The notes: generated by a model not told the origin, from the letters alone. Numbered from the stretch's first letter, positions 1 to 6,102 are shown. The stretch is DNA of 10,150 bases from Clostridia bacterium (GCA_017481065.1 JAFUPT010000032.1:1-10150), one strand, 5' to 3'. Program-made: numbers and translations.

Positions 1-220
1 CTTCTGGATAAGAAGGTAAGGGTGGAAAGGCGAGGTAAGAGCTCACCCGCGGCCTGGCGACTGGCCCGCGCTGTAAACCCCACCTGGTGCAAGAGTGAAA
101 GGAAAGCAAATGTGGCTGCCCGTCACGCTTTCGGGTAATCGCTTGAGCCTTATGGCAACTTAAGGCCTAGAAAGATGACCGTTTAATACAGAACTCGGCT
201 TATAGACGCCGCTCGCAATT
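1..220 (+). ncRNA. rnpB: RNase P RNA, 3' part (5' end outside window)
   Basis: This is the catalytic RNA of ribonuclease P, which trims the 5' leader from precursor tRNAs. Recognition rests on conserved blocks in the expected order: the GAGGTAAGAGCTCACC segment (35-50), the GTAAACCCCACC block (73-84), GGGTAATCGCTTGAGCC of the L15 region that contacts the tRNA CCA end (133-149), AGATGACCG (173-181), and the near-universal 3' block ACAGAACTCGGCTTATAG (188-205). The 5' half, with the AGAGGAAAGTCC-like core, is missing, so roughly 150-200 nt lie left of the window. The exact 3' end is uncertain because its pairing partner in helix P1 is outside; I place it before the terminator hairpin at 233. 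The structural class (A or B) was not decided. Confidence 0.95.
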
Positions 221-232
221 TCATATATATTT

Positions 233-280
233 AGAAGCCCCTGATTCGATCGAATCAGGGGCTTCTGTTTGTTTTCCTTT
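233..280 (+). terminator. Strong hairpin terminator between rnpB and the lipoprotein gene
   Basis: A perfect 16-bp stem (AGAAGCCCCTGATTCG, 233-248, with its complement at 251-266; central AT) is followed on the + strand by the T-rich run GTTTGTTTTCCTTT. It closes rnpB. The convergent lipoprotein gene ends at 279, so the same stem could also stop minus-strand transcripts, although the minus-strand side is AT-rich rather than a clean U tract. Confidence 0.85.
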
Positions 281-1238
281 ATTCCGCAGCGGTGGGCATG
301 GCTTCGGCTGCCACGGAATCGCGCATGTGGCGCATGGCCGTGCTGAATGCCTCGTAATCCTCGTAGGCGCAGACAAAGTGGAAGCAGAACACATACTTTT
401 CAAAGTAGGTCATGATGTAGTAACCCGCAATTTCCTGGTCGCCATCGTAGGCCAGGTAGGTGGTGGCGAGGGTCTTGCGGTTGCCCATGAAGGTGTTGCT
501 GTTGTCCAGCTTTTCCTCCACCTCGAAGGTCTTTTCATCATACTGGCTCATGATGGTCTTCACGAATTCCACCATCTGCTCCTCGAGGCGTTCATCATTG
601 CCCTTGTGGGAGAGCTGCTTCATGCTCACGGACACGCGGGCTGGATAGACGGTGCCATCGGTAGTGGGCTGCACAAAGCACACGGTGGAGCGGCCGGGAA
701 TGTTCTGCCAGCCGGTGGGATAGCTGAACTGGAAGCCAAGGCCCGTGTTGCTGATCTGGGAATAGCCGGTGATGGCGGTGTTGGGCTGGGGCGTGGCAGT
801 GGCGAACACCTCGGCGGGGTTGGCGGTGACCACGGGTTCGGGGGTCACCTCGGGAACCGGCGCGGCGGTGATTTCCACCACGGGCGCATCCTCTGCGGGG
901 ATATCTTCCACGGGTTCATCCTGGACGGGCGCGTCCGTAGCTGCGGGAATATCCTCCGCGGCCTGCTGGGGAACGGCGGTTTCCGTGATGCCGATCATAT
1001 CGGTGAGCGCCTTCTGCGCCATTTCCAGCTCTTCATCTGCCCCTTCATCATCGCTCACGGAGGCCAGAACCTGCGCGAGGCCGCTGGTGGCCACGGCGGT
1101 GGTTTCGGGTGCGAAGCTGCCGGCCTGCTGGGTGGGCTCGGCGGTGGGGTTTGCCTGGGAGCCGCCGGAGCTGCCGCAGCCGGTGAGCATGCAGGCGAGC
1201 AGGGTACAAACCAGGGCAAGGCTGAGTACTTTCTTCAT
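279..1238 (-). CDS. Secreted lipoprotein with PsbP/DUF1795-like C-terminal domain, function unknown
   Basis: A 319-residue exported lipoprotein. The N-terminus has a Lys-Lys pair, a hydrophobic stretch and lipobox LTGC (18-21), so Cys21 should be lipidated and hold the protein to the outer face of the membrane. Residues about 25-85 are Ala/Gly/Glu-rich, and about 88-153 form a low-complexity Pro/Val/Glu/Ala/Thr linker, probably a flexible wall-spanning stalk. The C-terminal part (about 158-315) is a compact domain opening with FSYPTGW (171-177), a motif typical of PsbP/Mog1-like (DUF1795-type) folds; this family link is tentative. The start ATG is set by GGAGGA at 1244-1249 (minus strand). 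It lies 15 bp after the murC stop and is probably cotranscribed with it, which fits a cell-envelope role but proves none. Confidence 0.85.
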   Translation of the reverse strand: MKKVLSLALVCTLLACMLTGCGSSGGSQANPTAEPTQQAGSFAPETTAVATSGLAQVLASVSDDEGADEELEMAQKALTDMIGITETAVPQQAAEDIPAATDAPVQDEPVEDIPAEDAPVVEITAAPVPEVTPEPVVTANPAEVFATATPQPNTAITGYSQISNTGLGFQFSYPTGWQNIPGRSTVCFVQPTTDGTVYPARVSVSMKQLSHKGNDERLEEQMVEFVKTIMSQYDEKTFEVEEKLDNSNTFMGNRKTLATTYLAYDGDQEIAGYYIMTYFEKYVFCFHFVCAYEDYEAFSTAMRHMRDSVAAEAMPTAAE

Positions 1239-1253
1239 AAATATCCTCCGGAA

Positions 1254-2648
1254 TCAGCGCTGGGTATCGCCGTGCAGGGCGATCTGCTCGTTGAGCAGGT
1301 CGATATCGCCGCAGCCGTGGCTCACCATTACATCGCCGCTCTGCCAGTGCGCGCGCAGGTATGCTTCGGCGTCGTCAAAGCTGGGGGTGAGCACCGCATC
1401 CACGCCGCGCGCGCGCAGGGGCTCGATCAGCATCCCGGAAGAGATATCGCCGGGGTCCACCTCTCTGGCGGCGCAGATATCGGTGATGAGCACATGATCG
1501 GCCAGATCAAAGATCTCCAGGAACTGGTTGAACAGGGTCTTGGTGCGGGAATATGTATGGGGCTGGAACACGCTCCAGAGCTCCTTATGGGGCTGCATGC
1601 TTGCGATCTTCAGCGCATTCAGGATTTCCGCCGGGTTGTGGCCGTAATCGGTGTAGCAGCGCACGCCGTCGGTGGTGCTGGTGAGCTCAAAGCGGCGGTG
1701 GGCGCCAACGAAGTTGGCGAGCGCATGGGCCACCTTTTCAAGGTCGAGGCCGCGGATGTGGCACACGCCCACGACGGCCAGGCTATCCAGCATATTCGCT
1801 TCGCTGGCGACGCCGATATGGAAGTGGCCGATGGTTTCGCCGTGGTAGACGGCGTCGTAATCCGCGCAGCCGCGCTCATCGTAGGTGAGGTTCGCGGCCA
1901 CGAGGTCGTTGTCATCGCCGATGCCGTAGGTCAGGTGCCTGCACTTGCTGTTCAGGCATACCCGGCGGGCGCGGGGATCATCGCCCCATGCCACGCACCA
2001 GCCATCCTCGGGAAGGAGGGCGGCATACTTGGCGAAGGCTTCCTCGATGTGGTCGATATCGCGGTAATAATCCAGGTGATCCTCATCGATGTTGGTGATG
2101 ATGGCCACGGTGGGCTTGAAGTGCAGAAAGCTCTCCTTGAATTCGCAGGCTTCGAGCAGGAAATCATGGCCGTCGCCGCGGCGGGTGCTGCCGCCGATGA
2201 AATCCAATTCGCCGCCGATGTGGATGGAAGGATCGGCTCCGGCGCTCAGGAAGGACTGGGCAAGCATGGAGGTGGTGGTGGTTTTTCCATGGGTGCCGCT
2301 CACGCCCACGGCAAAGCGGCTGCCGGCCATCAGCTGGCCGATCAGGTCGCAGCGCTCGATCTGGGGAATGCCCAGACGCGCAGCTTCCGAACGTTCGATA
2401 TTTTCGGGGGAGATGGCGGCGGAATAGATGATCAGTTCCGCATCATTAACATTTGCCGCATCATGGCCGATATGGATTTCAATGCCCTTTTCGGCAAGGT
2501 GATCGGTCTTGTGGGAGCGGGTCTTGTCCGAACCGCTCACGATATAGCCCTCCTCATGGAGAAGGCCGGCAAGGCCGGACATGGAGCTTCCGCCTACGCC
2601 GATGAAATGCACGCGGCGGCCGCGATAATTCTGAATGTTTTCGAGCAT
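1254..2648 (-). CDS. murC: UDP-N-acetylmuramate--L-alanine ligase MurC
   Basis: Cytoplasmic Mur ligase that attaches L-alanine to UDP-MurNAc using ATP, the first peptide step of peptidoglycan synthesis. At 464 residues it is the usual family length. Visible elements are an N-terminal Rossmann-type nucleotide-sugar domain starting FIGVGGSSMSG (15-25), the ATP P-loop GTHGKTTTT (118-126), the central-domain block ITNIDEDHLDYY (184-195), the domain-junction AHRRFE (316-321), DYGHNPAEI (334-342), and the C-terminal FQPHTYSRT (361-369). The frame is open 28 codons further upstream, but ATG at 2648 has GGAG at 2659-2662 (minus strand) and the N-terminus there matches the family, so that start is preferred. 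Two motifs deviate from common MurC forms: SSMSG where many have IGMSG, and GHNPAE where many have AHHPTE. It heads a two-gene operon with the lipoprotein. Confidence 0.95.
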   Translation of the reverse strand: MLENIQNYRGRRVHFIGVGGSSMSGLAGLLHEEGYIVSGSDKTRSHKTDHLAEKGIEIHIGHDAANVNDAELIIYSAAISPENIERSEAARLGIPQIERCDLIGQLMAGSRFAVGVSGTHGKTTTTSMLAQSFLSAGADPSIHIGGELDFIGGSTRRGDGHDFLLEACEFKESFLHFKPTVAIITNIDEDHLDYYRDIDHIEEAFAKYAALLPEDGWCVAWGDDPRARRVCLNSKCRHLTYGIGDDNDLVAANLTYDERGCADYDAVYHGETIGHFHIGVASEANMLDSLAVVGVCHIRGLDLEKVAHALANFVGAHRRFELTSTTDGVRCYTDYGHNPAEILNALKIASMQPHKELWSVFQPHTYSRTKTLFNQFLEIFDLADHVLITDICAAREVDPGDISSGMLIEPLRARGVDAVLTPSFDDAEAYLRAHWQSGDVMVSHGCGDIDLLNEQIALHGDTQR

Positions 2649-2703
2649 GGTGATTGCACTCCGGATTCTAATCGCCCGTATCCGGGCAAAATTCTTCGAT
2701 AAT

Positions 2704-2732
2704 ATTATACTGGAATTTGTCCGCAACTTCAA
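2704..2732 (-). promoter_or_regulatory. Sigma-A-type promoter of murC
   Basis: On the minus strand, TTGAAG (2727-2732) and a perfect TATAAT (2704-2709) are separated by 17 nt. The predicted start is near 2697, giving a leader of about 50 nt that contains a small GCCCG-GATA-CGGGC hairpin (2674-2687) before the murC ribosome binding site. Confidence 0.7.
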
Positions 2733-2734
2733 GC

Positions 2735-2758
2735 AAAAGCGCCGTTTTCAGCGCTTTT
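2735..2758. repeat. 8-bp inverted repeat between the divergent murC and purR promoters
   Basis: AAAAGCGC (2735-2742) and GCGCTTTT (2751-2758) form a perfect inverted repeat with an 8-nt loop, immediately upstream of the murC -35. It may be an operator or a fortuitous hairpin; no transcript is expected to cross it as a terminator, because the flanking genes diverge from here. Confidence 0.4.
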
Positions 2759-2815
2759 CTACGTTAAAACTTGGCGCAGCACGAGAATTTACTGCATTCC
2801 ACCATGAAAACTAAC

Positions 2816-2862
2816 AATGCCGAATTATAATAAAGCAAACCATAACGAACATTCGGAAAAGG
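2816..2862 (+). promoter_or_regulatory. purR promoter with an inverted pair of PurBox-like operators
   Basis: A perfect -10 TATAAT lies at 2826-2831; the -35 is weak (ATGAAA, 2804-2809). Overlapping the -10 is AATGCCGAATTAT (2816-2828), matching the Bacillus PurBox consensus AWWWCCGAACWWT at 11 of 13 positions. In the opposite orientation, CCTTTTCCGAATGTT (read on the minus strand, 2848-2862) holds a second CCGAA core. The two CGAA cores (2821-2824 and 2852-2855) are 31 bp apart centre to centre, which fits two 14-nt boxes about 17 nt apart, as known for Bacillus PurR operators. An extra CGAAC core lies at 2846-2850. Autorepression by PurR, relieved by PRPP, is the inference. Confidence 0.6.
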
Positions 2863-2869
2863 GGTATCG

Positions 2870-3694
2870 ATGATGGATAAGATCAAGCGCAACGAACGAC
2901 TGGGCGCGATGACGCGCATACTCACCAATACGCCCAATCGCATACATACGCTCGGCGAATTCTGTGAGATGTTCGGCGCGGCGAAATCCACCATCAGCGA
3001 GGATATCGACCTCGTGAGCGCCTCCTTTGAGCAGTTTGATCTCGGCCGCATCGAAACTGTGGCGGGCGCAGCCGGCGGCGTGCGCTATCGCGCCATGCCC
3101 AGCCCGGAAAAGGTGCGCCGTATTCTCGGCGATCTGGCCAAGCGCCTGCAGGAGCCCGGCCGCATGCTGCCCGGCGGCTTCCTCTATACCTCGGATGTAA
3201 CCGCCGAGCCCGTGCTTGCCCAGGCGCTGGGCGAGATACTGGCCATGCAGTATTATGACCGCGCGCCGGATTTCGTGCTCACCATGGAAACCAAGGGCAT
3301 TCCGATTGCGCTGATGACGGCCCGCATGCTGGATGTGCCGCTGGTGATCGCCCGCAGGGATAGCCGCGCATACGAGGGCTCCGCCGTGAAGATCAATTAC
3401 ATCGCCGGCGGCGGCAACGAGCGCATCGAAACCATGGCGCTGGCACGCAGGGCCGTGAATCCCGGTCAGAAGGCGCTGATCATCGATGACTTCATGAAGG
3501 GCGGCGGAACGCTGCAGGGCATGGTGGACATGATGCGCGAATTCCAGGCGGAGGTCGTGGGCGTGAGCGTAATGATTTCCACCGCGCAGCCCGTGGAAAA
3601 ACGGGTGAAGGGCGCTACCTCATTACTGATTCTTGAGGGCTTTGACCGCGAGAGCGGCTGTGCAATTGTACGCCCGTCGGAAAAATACAACTGA
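2870..3694 (+). CDS. purR: Purine operon repressor PurR (Gram-positive type)
   Basis: DNA-binding repressor of purine synthesis and salvage genes, released from DNA by PRPP. The 274 residues match the family length. The N-terminal winged-helix domain (about 1-75) contains the helix-turn-helix stretch around GAAKSTISEDI (36-46). The remainder is a phosphoribosyltransferase-fold domain with TMETKGIPIAL (138-148) and the PRPP-binding loop ALIIDDFMKGGGTLQGM (202-218), which is complete, so effector binding should be intact. Two ATGs stand in tandem (2870 and 2873); AAAGGGG at 2858-2864 serves either, with better spacing for the second. It is transcribed divergently from murC. In several clostridial genomes murC, purR and spoVG are neighbours; here no spoVG follows, and the next gene is a CbiC-like protein. 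Confidence 0.95.
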   Translation: MMDKIKRNERLGAMTRILTNTPNRIHTLGEFCEMFGAAKSTISEDIDLVSASFEQFDLGRIETVAGAAGGVRYRAMPSPEKVRRILGDLAKRLQEPGRMLPGGFLYTSDVTAEPVLAQALGEILAMQYYDRAPDFVLTMETKGIPIALMTARMLDVPLVIARRDSRAYEGSAVKINYIAGGGNERIETMALARRAVNPGQKALIIDDFMKGGGTLQGMVDMMREFQAEVVGVSVMISTAQPVEKRVKGATSLLILEGFDRESGCAIVRPSEKYN

Positions 3695-3708
3695 AACAAG
3701 CATTTTAG

Positions 3709-3736
3709 CAGCCGTCCAGTCCATTTCGGACGGCTG
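3709..3736 (+). terminator. Hairpin after purR
   Basis: CAGCCGTCC (3709-3717) pairs perfectly with GGACGGCTG (3728-3736) across a 10-nt loop, 14 nt after the purR stop. The following bases (TTCAACCC) are a poor U tract, so termination may be inefficient or factor-assisted. Confidence 0.5.
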
Positions 3737-3805
3737 TTCAACCCTGGAGTTATTCCACTCGGGAAAATAATTAATCCAAGATAAACCTAAATGCAACCTA
3801 AAATA

Positions 3806-3853
3806 TTGCGTTCGGCAACGCAACGCTTTGAGTCGGCGTAAAATTTCAAAGCG
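3806..3853. repeat. Two abutting inverted repeats upstream of the CbiC-like gene
   Basis: TTGCGTT (3806-3812) pairs with AACGCAA (3817-3823) around the tetraloop CGGC. Directly adjoining it, CGCTTTGA (3824-3831) pairs with TCAAAGCG (3846-3853) around a 14-nt loop. Both stems are perfect, and together they end 14 bp before the -35 at 3868. Their position upstream of the promoter suggests a regulator-binding region rather than a leader RNA. Neither is followed by a U tract. Confidence 0.5.
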
Positions 3854-3867
3854 TAAGCGGTTTTCTA

Positions 3868-3896
3868 TTGACTTCATGCCGAAAAAATCTTAATAT
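3868..3896 (+). promoter_or_regulatory. Strong sigma-A-type promoter of the CbiC-like gene
   Basis: TTGACT (3868-3873), a 17-nt spacer and TAATAT (3891-3896) make a near-consensus promoter with a predicted start near 3903. The spacer contains ATGCCGAAAA, whose CCGAA core resembles half a PurBox, but I find no correctly spaced inverted partner. The leader of about 70 nt includes a weak TTGTTG/CAACAA stem (3908-3913 with 3931-3936). Confidence 0.65.
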
Positions 3897-3971
3897 AGAA
3901 TAAAGTATTGTTGAATAAGATAGTATTTGCCAACAAACAGTAATTTACGAAAGAAAATGAGGAGTGAGCAA

Positions 3972-4583
3972 TTGATCCGCAGAACACAGGGCGAGGGGAG
4001 CCGCCACAATGTTGGCATGCCCTATATGACCCAGGAAATGGCTTCCATCCTTGCCGAGGTTGAGCGCGAGGCAAATGATCCCTCGCTTTCGCAGAGCATT
4101 TATTTCAGCCCCACGGCGCTTACCCATATCAAGCGCCTGGTGGACATGGGCGGCACGATTATTACCGATACCACGCTCGTGGCAAATGGAATTGATGTAA
4201 GCCTGCTCGGCAGCAAAGGCACCAAAGTTGCCTGCTTTATTGATGATCCCCAGGTAATTTCCCTTGCAGAACAGCGCCGCGTGACCCGCGCCGAAATCGC
4301 CGTGGATTACGGCCTGGCTGTGAATGGACCCAAGCTGATGATCGTGGGCAGCGCGCCGGCGGCCATCAACCGCATGATCCGCCGCCGCCAGCATGAGCCC
4401 ATGAGCGATGTTTGCGTGCTGGCTGCATCCACCGGCTTTGCAAGCGTGGTGCAGCTGAAGGAGCGGCTGATGGACAGCGACCTTACCTCCATTGTCGTGC
4501 GCGGCAAGAAGGGCGGCATTCCGCTGACCATCACCATGATCAACTGTATCCTGCGCGAAATCGCAAAAACGGCAAACAAATGA
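3972..4583 (+). CDS. CbiC/CobH-fold protein (precorrin-8X methylmutase family), probably lacking the catalytic His
   Basis: The family interconverts precorrin-8X (or cobalt-precorrin-8) and (hydrogeno)cobyrinate by moving a methyl group in cobalamin synthesis. Family motifs are visible in order: YFSPTAL (44-50), TDTTLVANGI (65-74), CFIDDPQV (88-95), VGSAPAAI (125-132), TGFASVVQLKE (154-164) and VRGKKGG (176-182). Known CobH/CbiC proteins carry a catalytic histidine about 13 residues before the FSP motif. Here that place is Arg32, and no nearby His replaces it, so methylmutase activity is doubtful. The protein (203 aa from the chosen start) is a little short at the N-terminus. TTG at 3972 is chosen because GAGGAG (3959-3964) sits 7 nt before it; ATG at 3957 is the alternative but has a weak ribosome binding site. 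No other cobalamin gene is in the window. It may be a paralogue with a new ligand-binding or regulatory role. Confidence 0.8.
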   Translation: MIRRTQGEGSRHNVGMPYMTQEMASILAEVEREANDPSLSQSIYFSPTALTHIKRLVDMGGTIITDTTLVANGIDVSLLGSKGTKVACFIDDPQVISLAEQRRVTRAEIAVDYGLAVNGPKLMIVGSAPAAINRMIRRRQHEPMSDVCVLAASTGFASVVQLKERLMDSDLTSIVVRGKKGGIPLTITMINCILREIAKTANK

Positions 4584-4591
4584 TTGACAAA

Positions 4592-4632
4592 CGAAGCCCC
4601 GAAGGCATGTGCCTCCGGGGCTTCGCATTTTA
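4592..4632. terminator. Bidirectional terminator between the CbiC-like gene and the kinase gene
   Basis: CGAAGCCCCG (4592-4601) pairs with CGGGGCTTCG (4616-4625), with inner GGC/GCC pairing possible. The + side is followed by CATTTTATT and the - side by TTTGTCAATCATTTG. It sits 8 nt after the CbiC-like stop and 4 nt before the stop codon of the convergent kinase gene, so it can serve both. Confidence 0.8.
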
Positions 4633-5502
4633 TTGCGCATTTTTGGGAATTGTGCAGGTGAAAACCGTGCGCTCCGGGCTGGATTCCACGCAGATTTTGC
4701 CGCCGTACTTCTCCACAAGGCCGGTCACGATGCCAAGGCCGTTGCCGTGGCCCTCGGATTTGGTGGTGAAGCCGGGCAGGAATATCTGGCCGACGTGGCT
4801 GCGGGGAATTTCCGGGCCGTTGTTTGCCACCGTGAGCGCCCAGCAGCGGATATCCTCCGCGATGCAGACGCAGATGTGGGGATTGGCCGTTTTTCCCTCC
4901 TCCAGCGCGTCCGCCGCGTTGTCGATCAGGTTGCCCAGGATGCGGCAGAGCTCCCAGCCGGGCACGGGTATCTCCTCCCAGGCGGACTGGATGCCGATTT
5001 CCAGGGCGATGCCGCGCTCCTCGCAGTCCGCCTGTTTGGCGGAGAGCAGGGCGTTGACGGCGGGGGAGGCGGTGCGGATACGGCTGCCCAGCGCCTGCAC
5101 ATCCTCGTAGATGCGCTGCACATATTCCTGCGCATCGGAATATGCGCCCATTTCCGTCAGACTGTACACCACCTGCAGGTGATTCTTGAAATCGTGCCTC
5201 TGCTCCCGCAGCAGCTGGTTCAGATCCTCCAGCTGGCGGTAGGCCTCCTCCAGCATGATGCGCTGTTCATCCACCTTCCGGGTGATGCGGGCATCGCGGA
5301 TATCTACTACTGCGCCCCAGATGATTACGCCCGCCATTACTGCCAGCAGGGCGATCTCCGCCTGTTCGGGAATATTGATGCTGCGGTTGAACACCACAAA
5401 GAGCAGCAGGGCGAGCGCGGCGCAGATCTGGATCAGGTTCACGGCGACCGCGAGGGCGGTGATTTTCTTCAGGTTGAATTTTCCGAAGGATGGCCTTCGC
5501 AT
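4630..5502 (-). CDS. Sensor histidine kinase, SpoOB/NatK-AgrC-like type, orphan
   Basis: Membrane sensor kinase of 290 residues. Two hydrophobic helices (about 14-38 and 48-66) are joined by a very short extracellular loop, so there is no room for a periplasmic-type sensing domain; input probably comes from within the membrane or a partner protein. A coiled-coil-like segment (about 72-100) leads into the H-box RHDFKNHLQ with phospho-acceptor His103, typical of SpoOB-type kinases. An HATPase_c domain follows with N-box NLIDNAADAL (191-200) and G-box TTKSEGHGNGLGI (246-258). All catalytic elements look intact. ATG at 5502 is preferred over one 12 codons upstream because AAGGAG (5509-5514, minus strand) lies 6 nt before it. 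No response regulator is adjacent, so its partner must be encoded elsewhere. It is a monocistronic unit ending at a shared terminator. Confidence 0.9.
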   Translation of the reverse strand: MRRPSFGKFNLKKITALAVAVNLIQICAALALLLFVVFNRSINIPEQAEIALLAVMAGVIIWGAVVDIRDARITRKVDEQRIMLEEAYRQLEDLNQLLREQRHDFKNHLQVVYSLTEMGAYSDAQEYVQRIYEDVQALGSRIRTASPAVNALLSAKQADCEERGIALEIGIQSAWEEIPVPGWELCRILGNLIDNAADALEEGKTANPHICVCIAEDIRCWALTVANNGPEIPRSHVGQIFLPGFTTKSEGHGNGLGIVTGLVEKYGGKICVESSPERTVFTCTIPKNAQ

Positions 5503-5551
5503 GGGTTGCTCCTTTGTTTTCGCATTTGTTTTTTCCATAAAAACGTTTGTA

Positions 5552-5580
5552 TTTTTACGGATAAATCATCCGGTATGCAA
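5552..5580 (-). promoter_or_regulatory. Candidate promoter of the histidine kinase with internal palindrome
   Basis: On the minus strand, TTGCAT (5575-5580), a 17-nt spacer and TAAAAA (5552-5557) form a moderate promoter. The spacer is almost filled by the inverted repeat CGGAT-GATTT-ATCCG (5558-5572), well placed for an operator. The upstream mscL terminator abuts it. Confidence 0.45.
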
Positions 5581-5581
5581 A

Positions 5582-5601
5582 GGAGCGCCCGTAGGCGCTC
5601 C
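5582..5601 (-). terminator. Terminator of mscL
   Basis: A perfect 8-bp stem, GGAGCGCC (5582-5589) with GGCGCTCC (5594-5601), and a 4-nt loop lie 17 nt downstream of the mscL stop on the minus strand, followed by TTTGCAT. The U tract is short, so some read-through into the kinase gene is possible. Confidence 0.6.
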
Positions 5602-5618
5602 AAAACTTGCATTTGAAA

Positions 5619-6029
5619 TTACAGCTGGGAAGTGCAGTGCGGGCAGCGGGTCGCATCGTCTGCGATGGCGCTCTTGCAGAAGGGGCAGAGGCGGGGAGCC
5701 GGCTTCGGGGCTTCCACCTTGGGCTTGCGCATCTTGTTTACAACCTTCACGAAGGCGAACACGCAGATGGCGATCAGGAAGAAATTGATCACAGCCTGGA
5801 TGAAGCTGCCGACGGCGATGGTGGGAGCGTTTTCGCCGGAACCGAGGGCGATGGAGAGGGCGGAGAAATCCACACTGCCGGTGAGCTTGGCAATCAGGGG
5901 AGTGAAGAGATCGTTTACTACGCTGGTCACAATGCCGGTGAACGCGGAGCCGATCACAACGCCGACTGCCATATCGATTACATTGCCCTTGAATGCAAAT
6001 TCCTTAAATTCCTTGATCAGCTTTCCCAT
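5619..6029 (-). CDS. mscL: Large-conductance mechanosensitive channel MscL with C-terminal zinc ribbon
   Basis: Homo-oligomeric membrane channel that opens under membrane tension and releases solutes during hypo-osmotic shock. The 136-residue protein starts with the amphipathic N-terminal helix LIKEFKEFAFKGNVIDMAVGV (4-24), continuous with TM1, whose pore-lining part carries the usual small residues. A periplasmic loop rich in Ser/Gly/Ala (about 50-72) and TM2 (about 73-98) follow. After a Lys/Pro-rich linker the tail is CPFC...CPHC (Cys115, 118, 129, 132), a four-Cys zinc-ribbon-like module in place of the usual cytoplasmic helical bundle. ATG at 6029 is chosen because GGAGG (6038-6042, minus strand) precedes it by 8 nt; an upstream in-frame TTG would put that site inside the gene. 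It is a single-gene unit with its own promoter and terminator. Confidence 0.95.
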   Translation of the reverse strand: MGKLIKEFKEFAFKGNVIDMAVGVVIGSAFTGIVTSVVNDLFTPLIAKLTGSVDFSALSIALGSGENAPTIAVGSFIQAVINFFLIAICVFAFVKVVNKMRKPKVEAPKPAPRLCPFCKSAIADDATRCPHCTSQL

Positions 6030-6062
6030 AACATATGCCTCCAAACATCATTGTTTACAATT

Positions 6063-6071
6063 ATTATAGCA
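6063..6071 (-). promoter_or_regulatory. Extended -10 promoter of mscL
   Basis: On the minus strand, TGCTATAAT (6063-6071) is a perfect extended -10 element. The -35 region at 17-nt spacing (TGGATT, 6086-6091) is poor, as is common with extended -10 promoters. The predicted start is about 27 nt before the mscL start codon. Confidence 0.6.
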
Positions 6072-6102
6072 TATGCCATCCATAAAATCCAGTATATACG
6101 AT

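Noticed and set aside
327..2702. A 791-codon open frame on the + strand across the lipoprotein and murC genes
   Set aside because: It is antisense to two well-supported genes, has a low-complexity Gly/Ala/His-rich translation without a domain, and arises from the GC-biased codon positions of the real genes.
2764..3051. A 95-codon - strand frame upstream of murC
   Set aside because: It overlaps the purR N-terminus antisense, lacks a good ribosome binding site, and contains the purR promoter.
3725..3883. TTCG and CGAA cores (3725, 3811, 3880) considered as a PurR operator for the CbiC-like gene
   Set aside because: No pair has the inverted orientation with about 31-bp spacing seen before purR, and the flanking bases match the box poorly.
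3945..4718. A 257-codon - strand frame opposite the CbiC-like gene
   Set aside because: Antisense shadow crossing the bidirectional terminator; the sense strand has the family motifs.
4609..5616. Long + strand frames opposite the histidine kinase (also 4412-5110)
   Set aside because: They run antisense to intact H-, N- and G-boxes and through terminators; no domain is visible.
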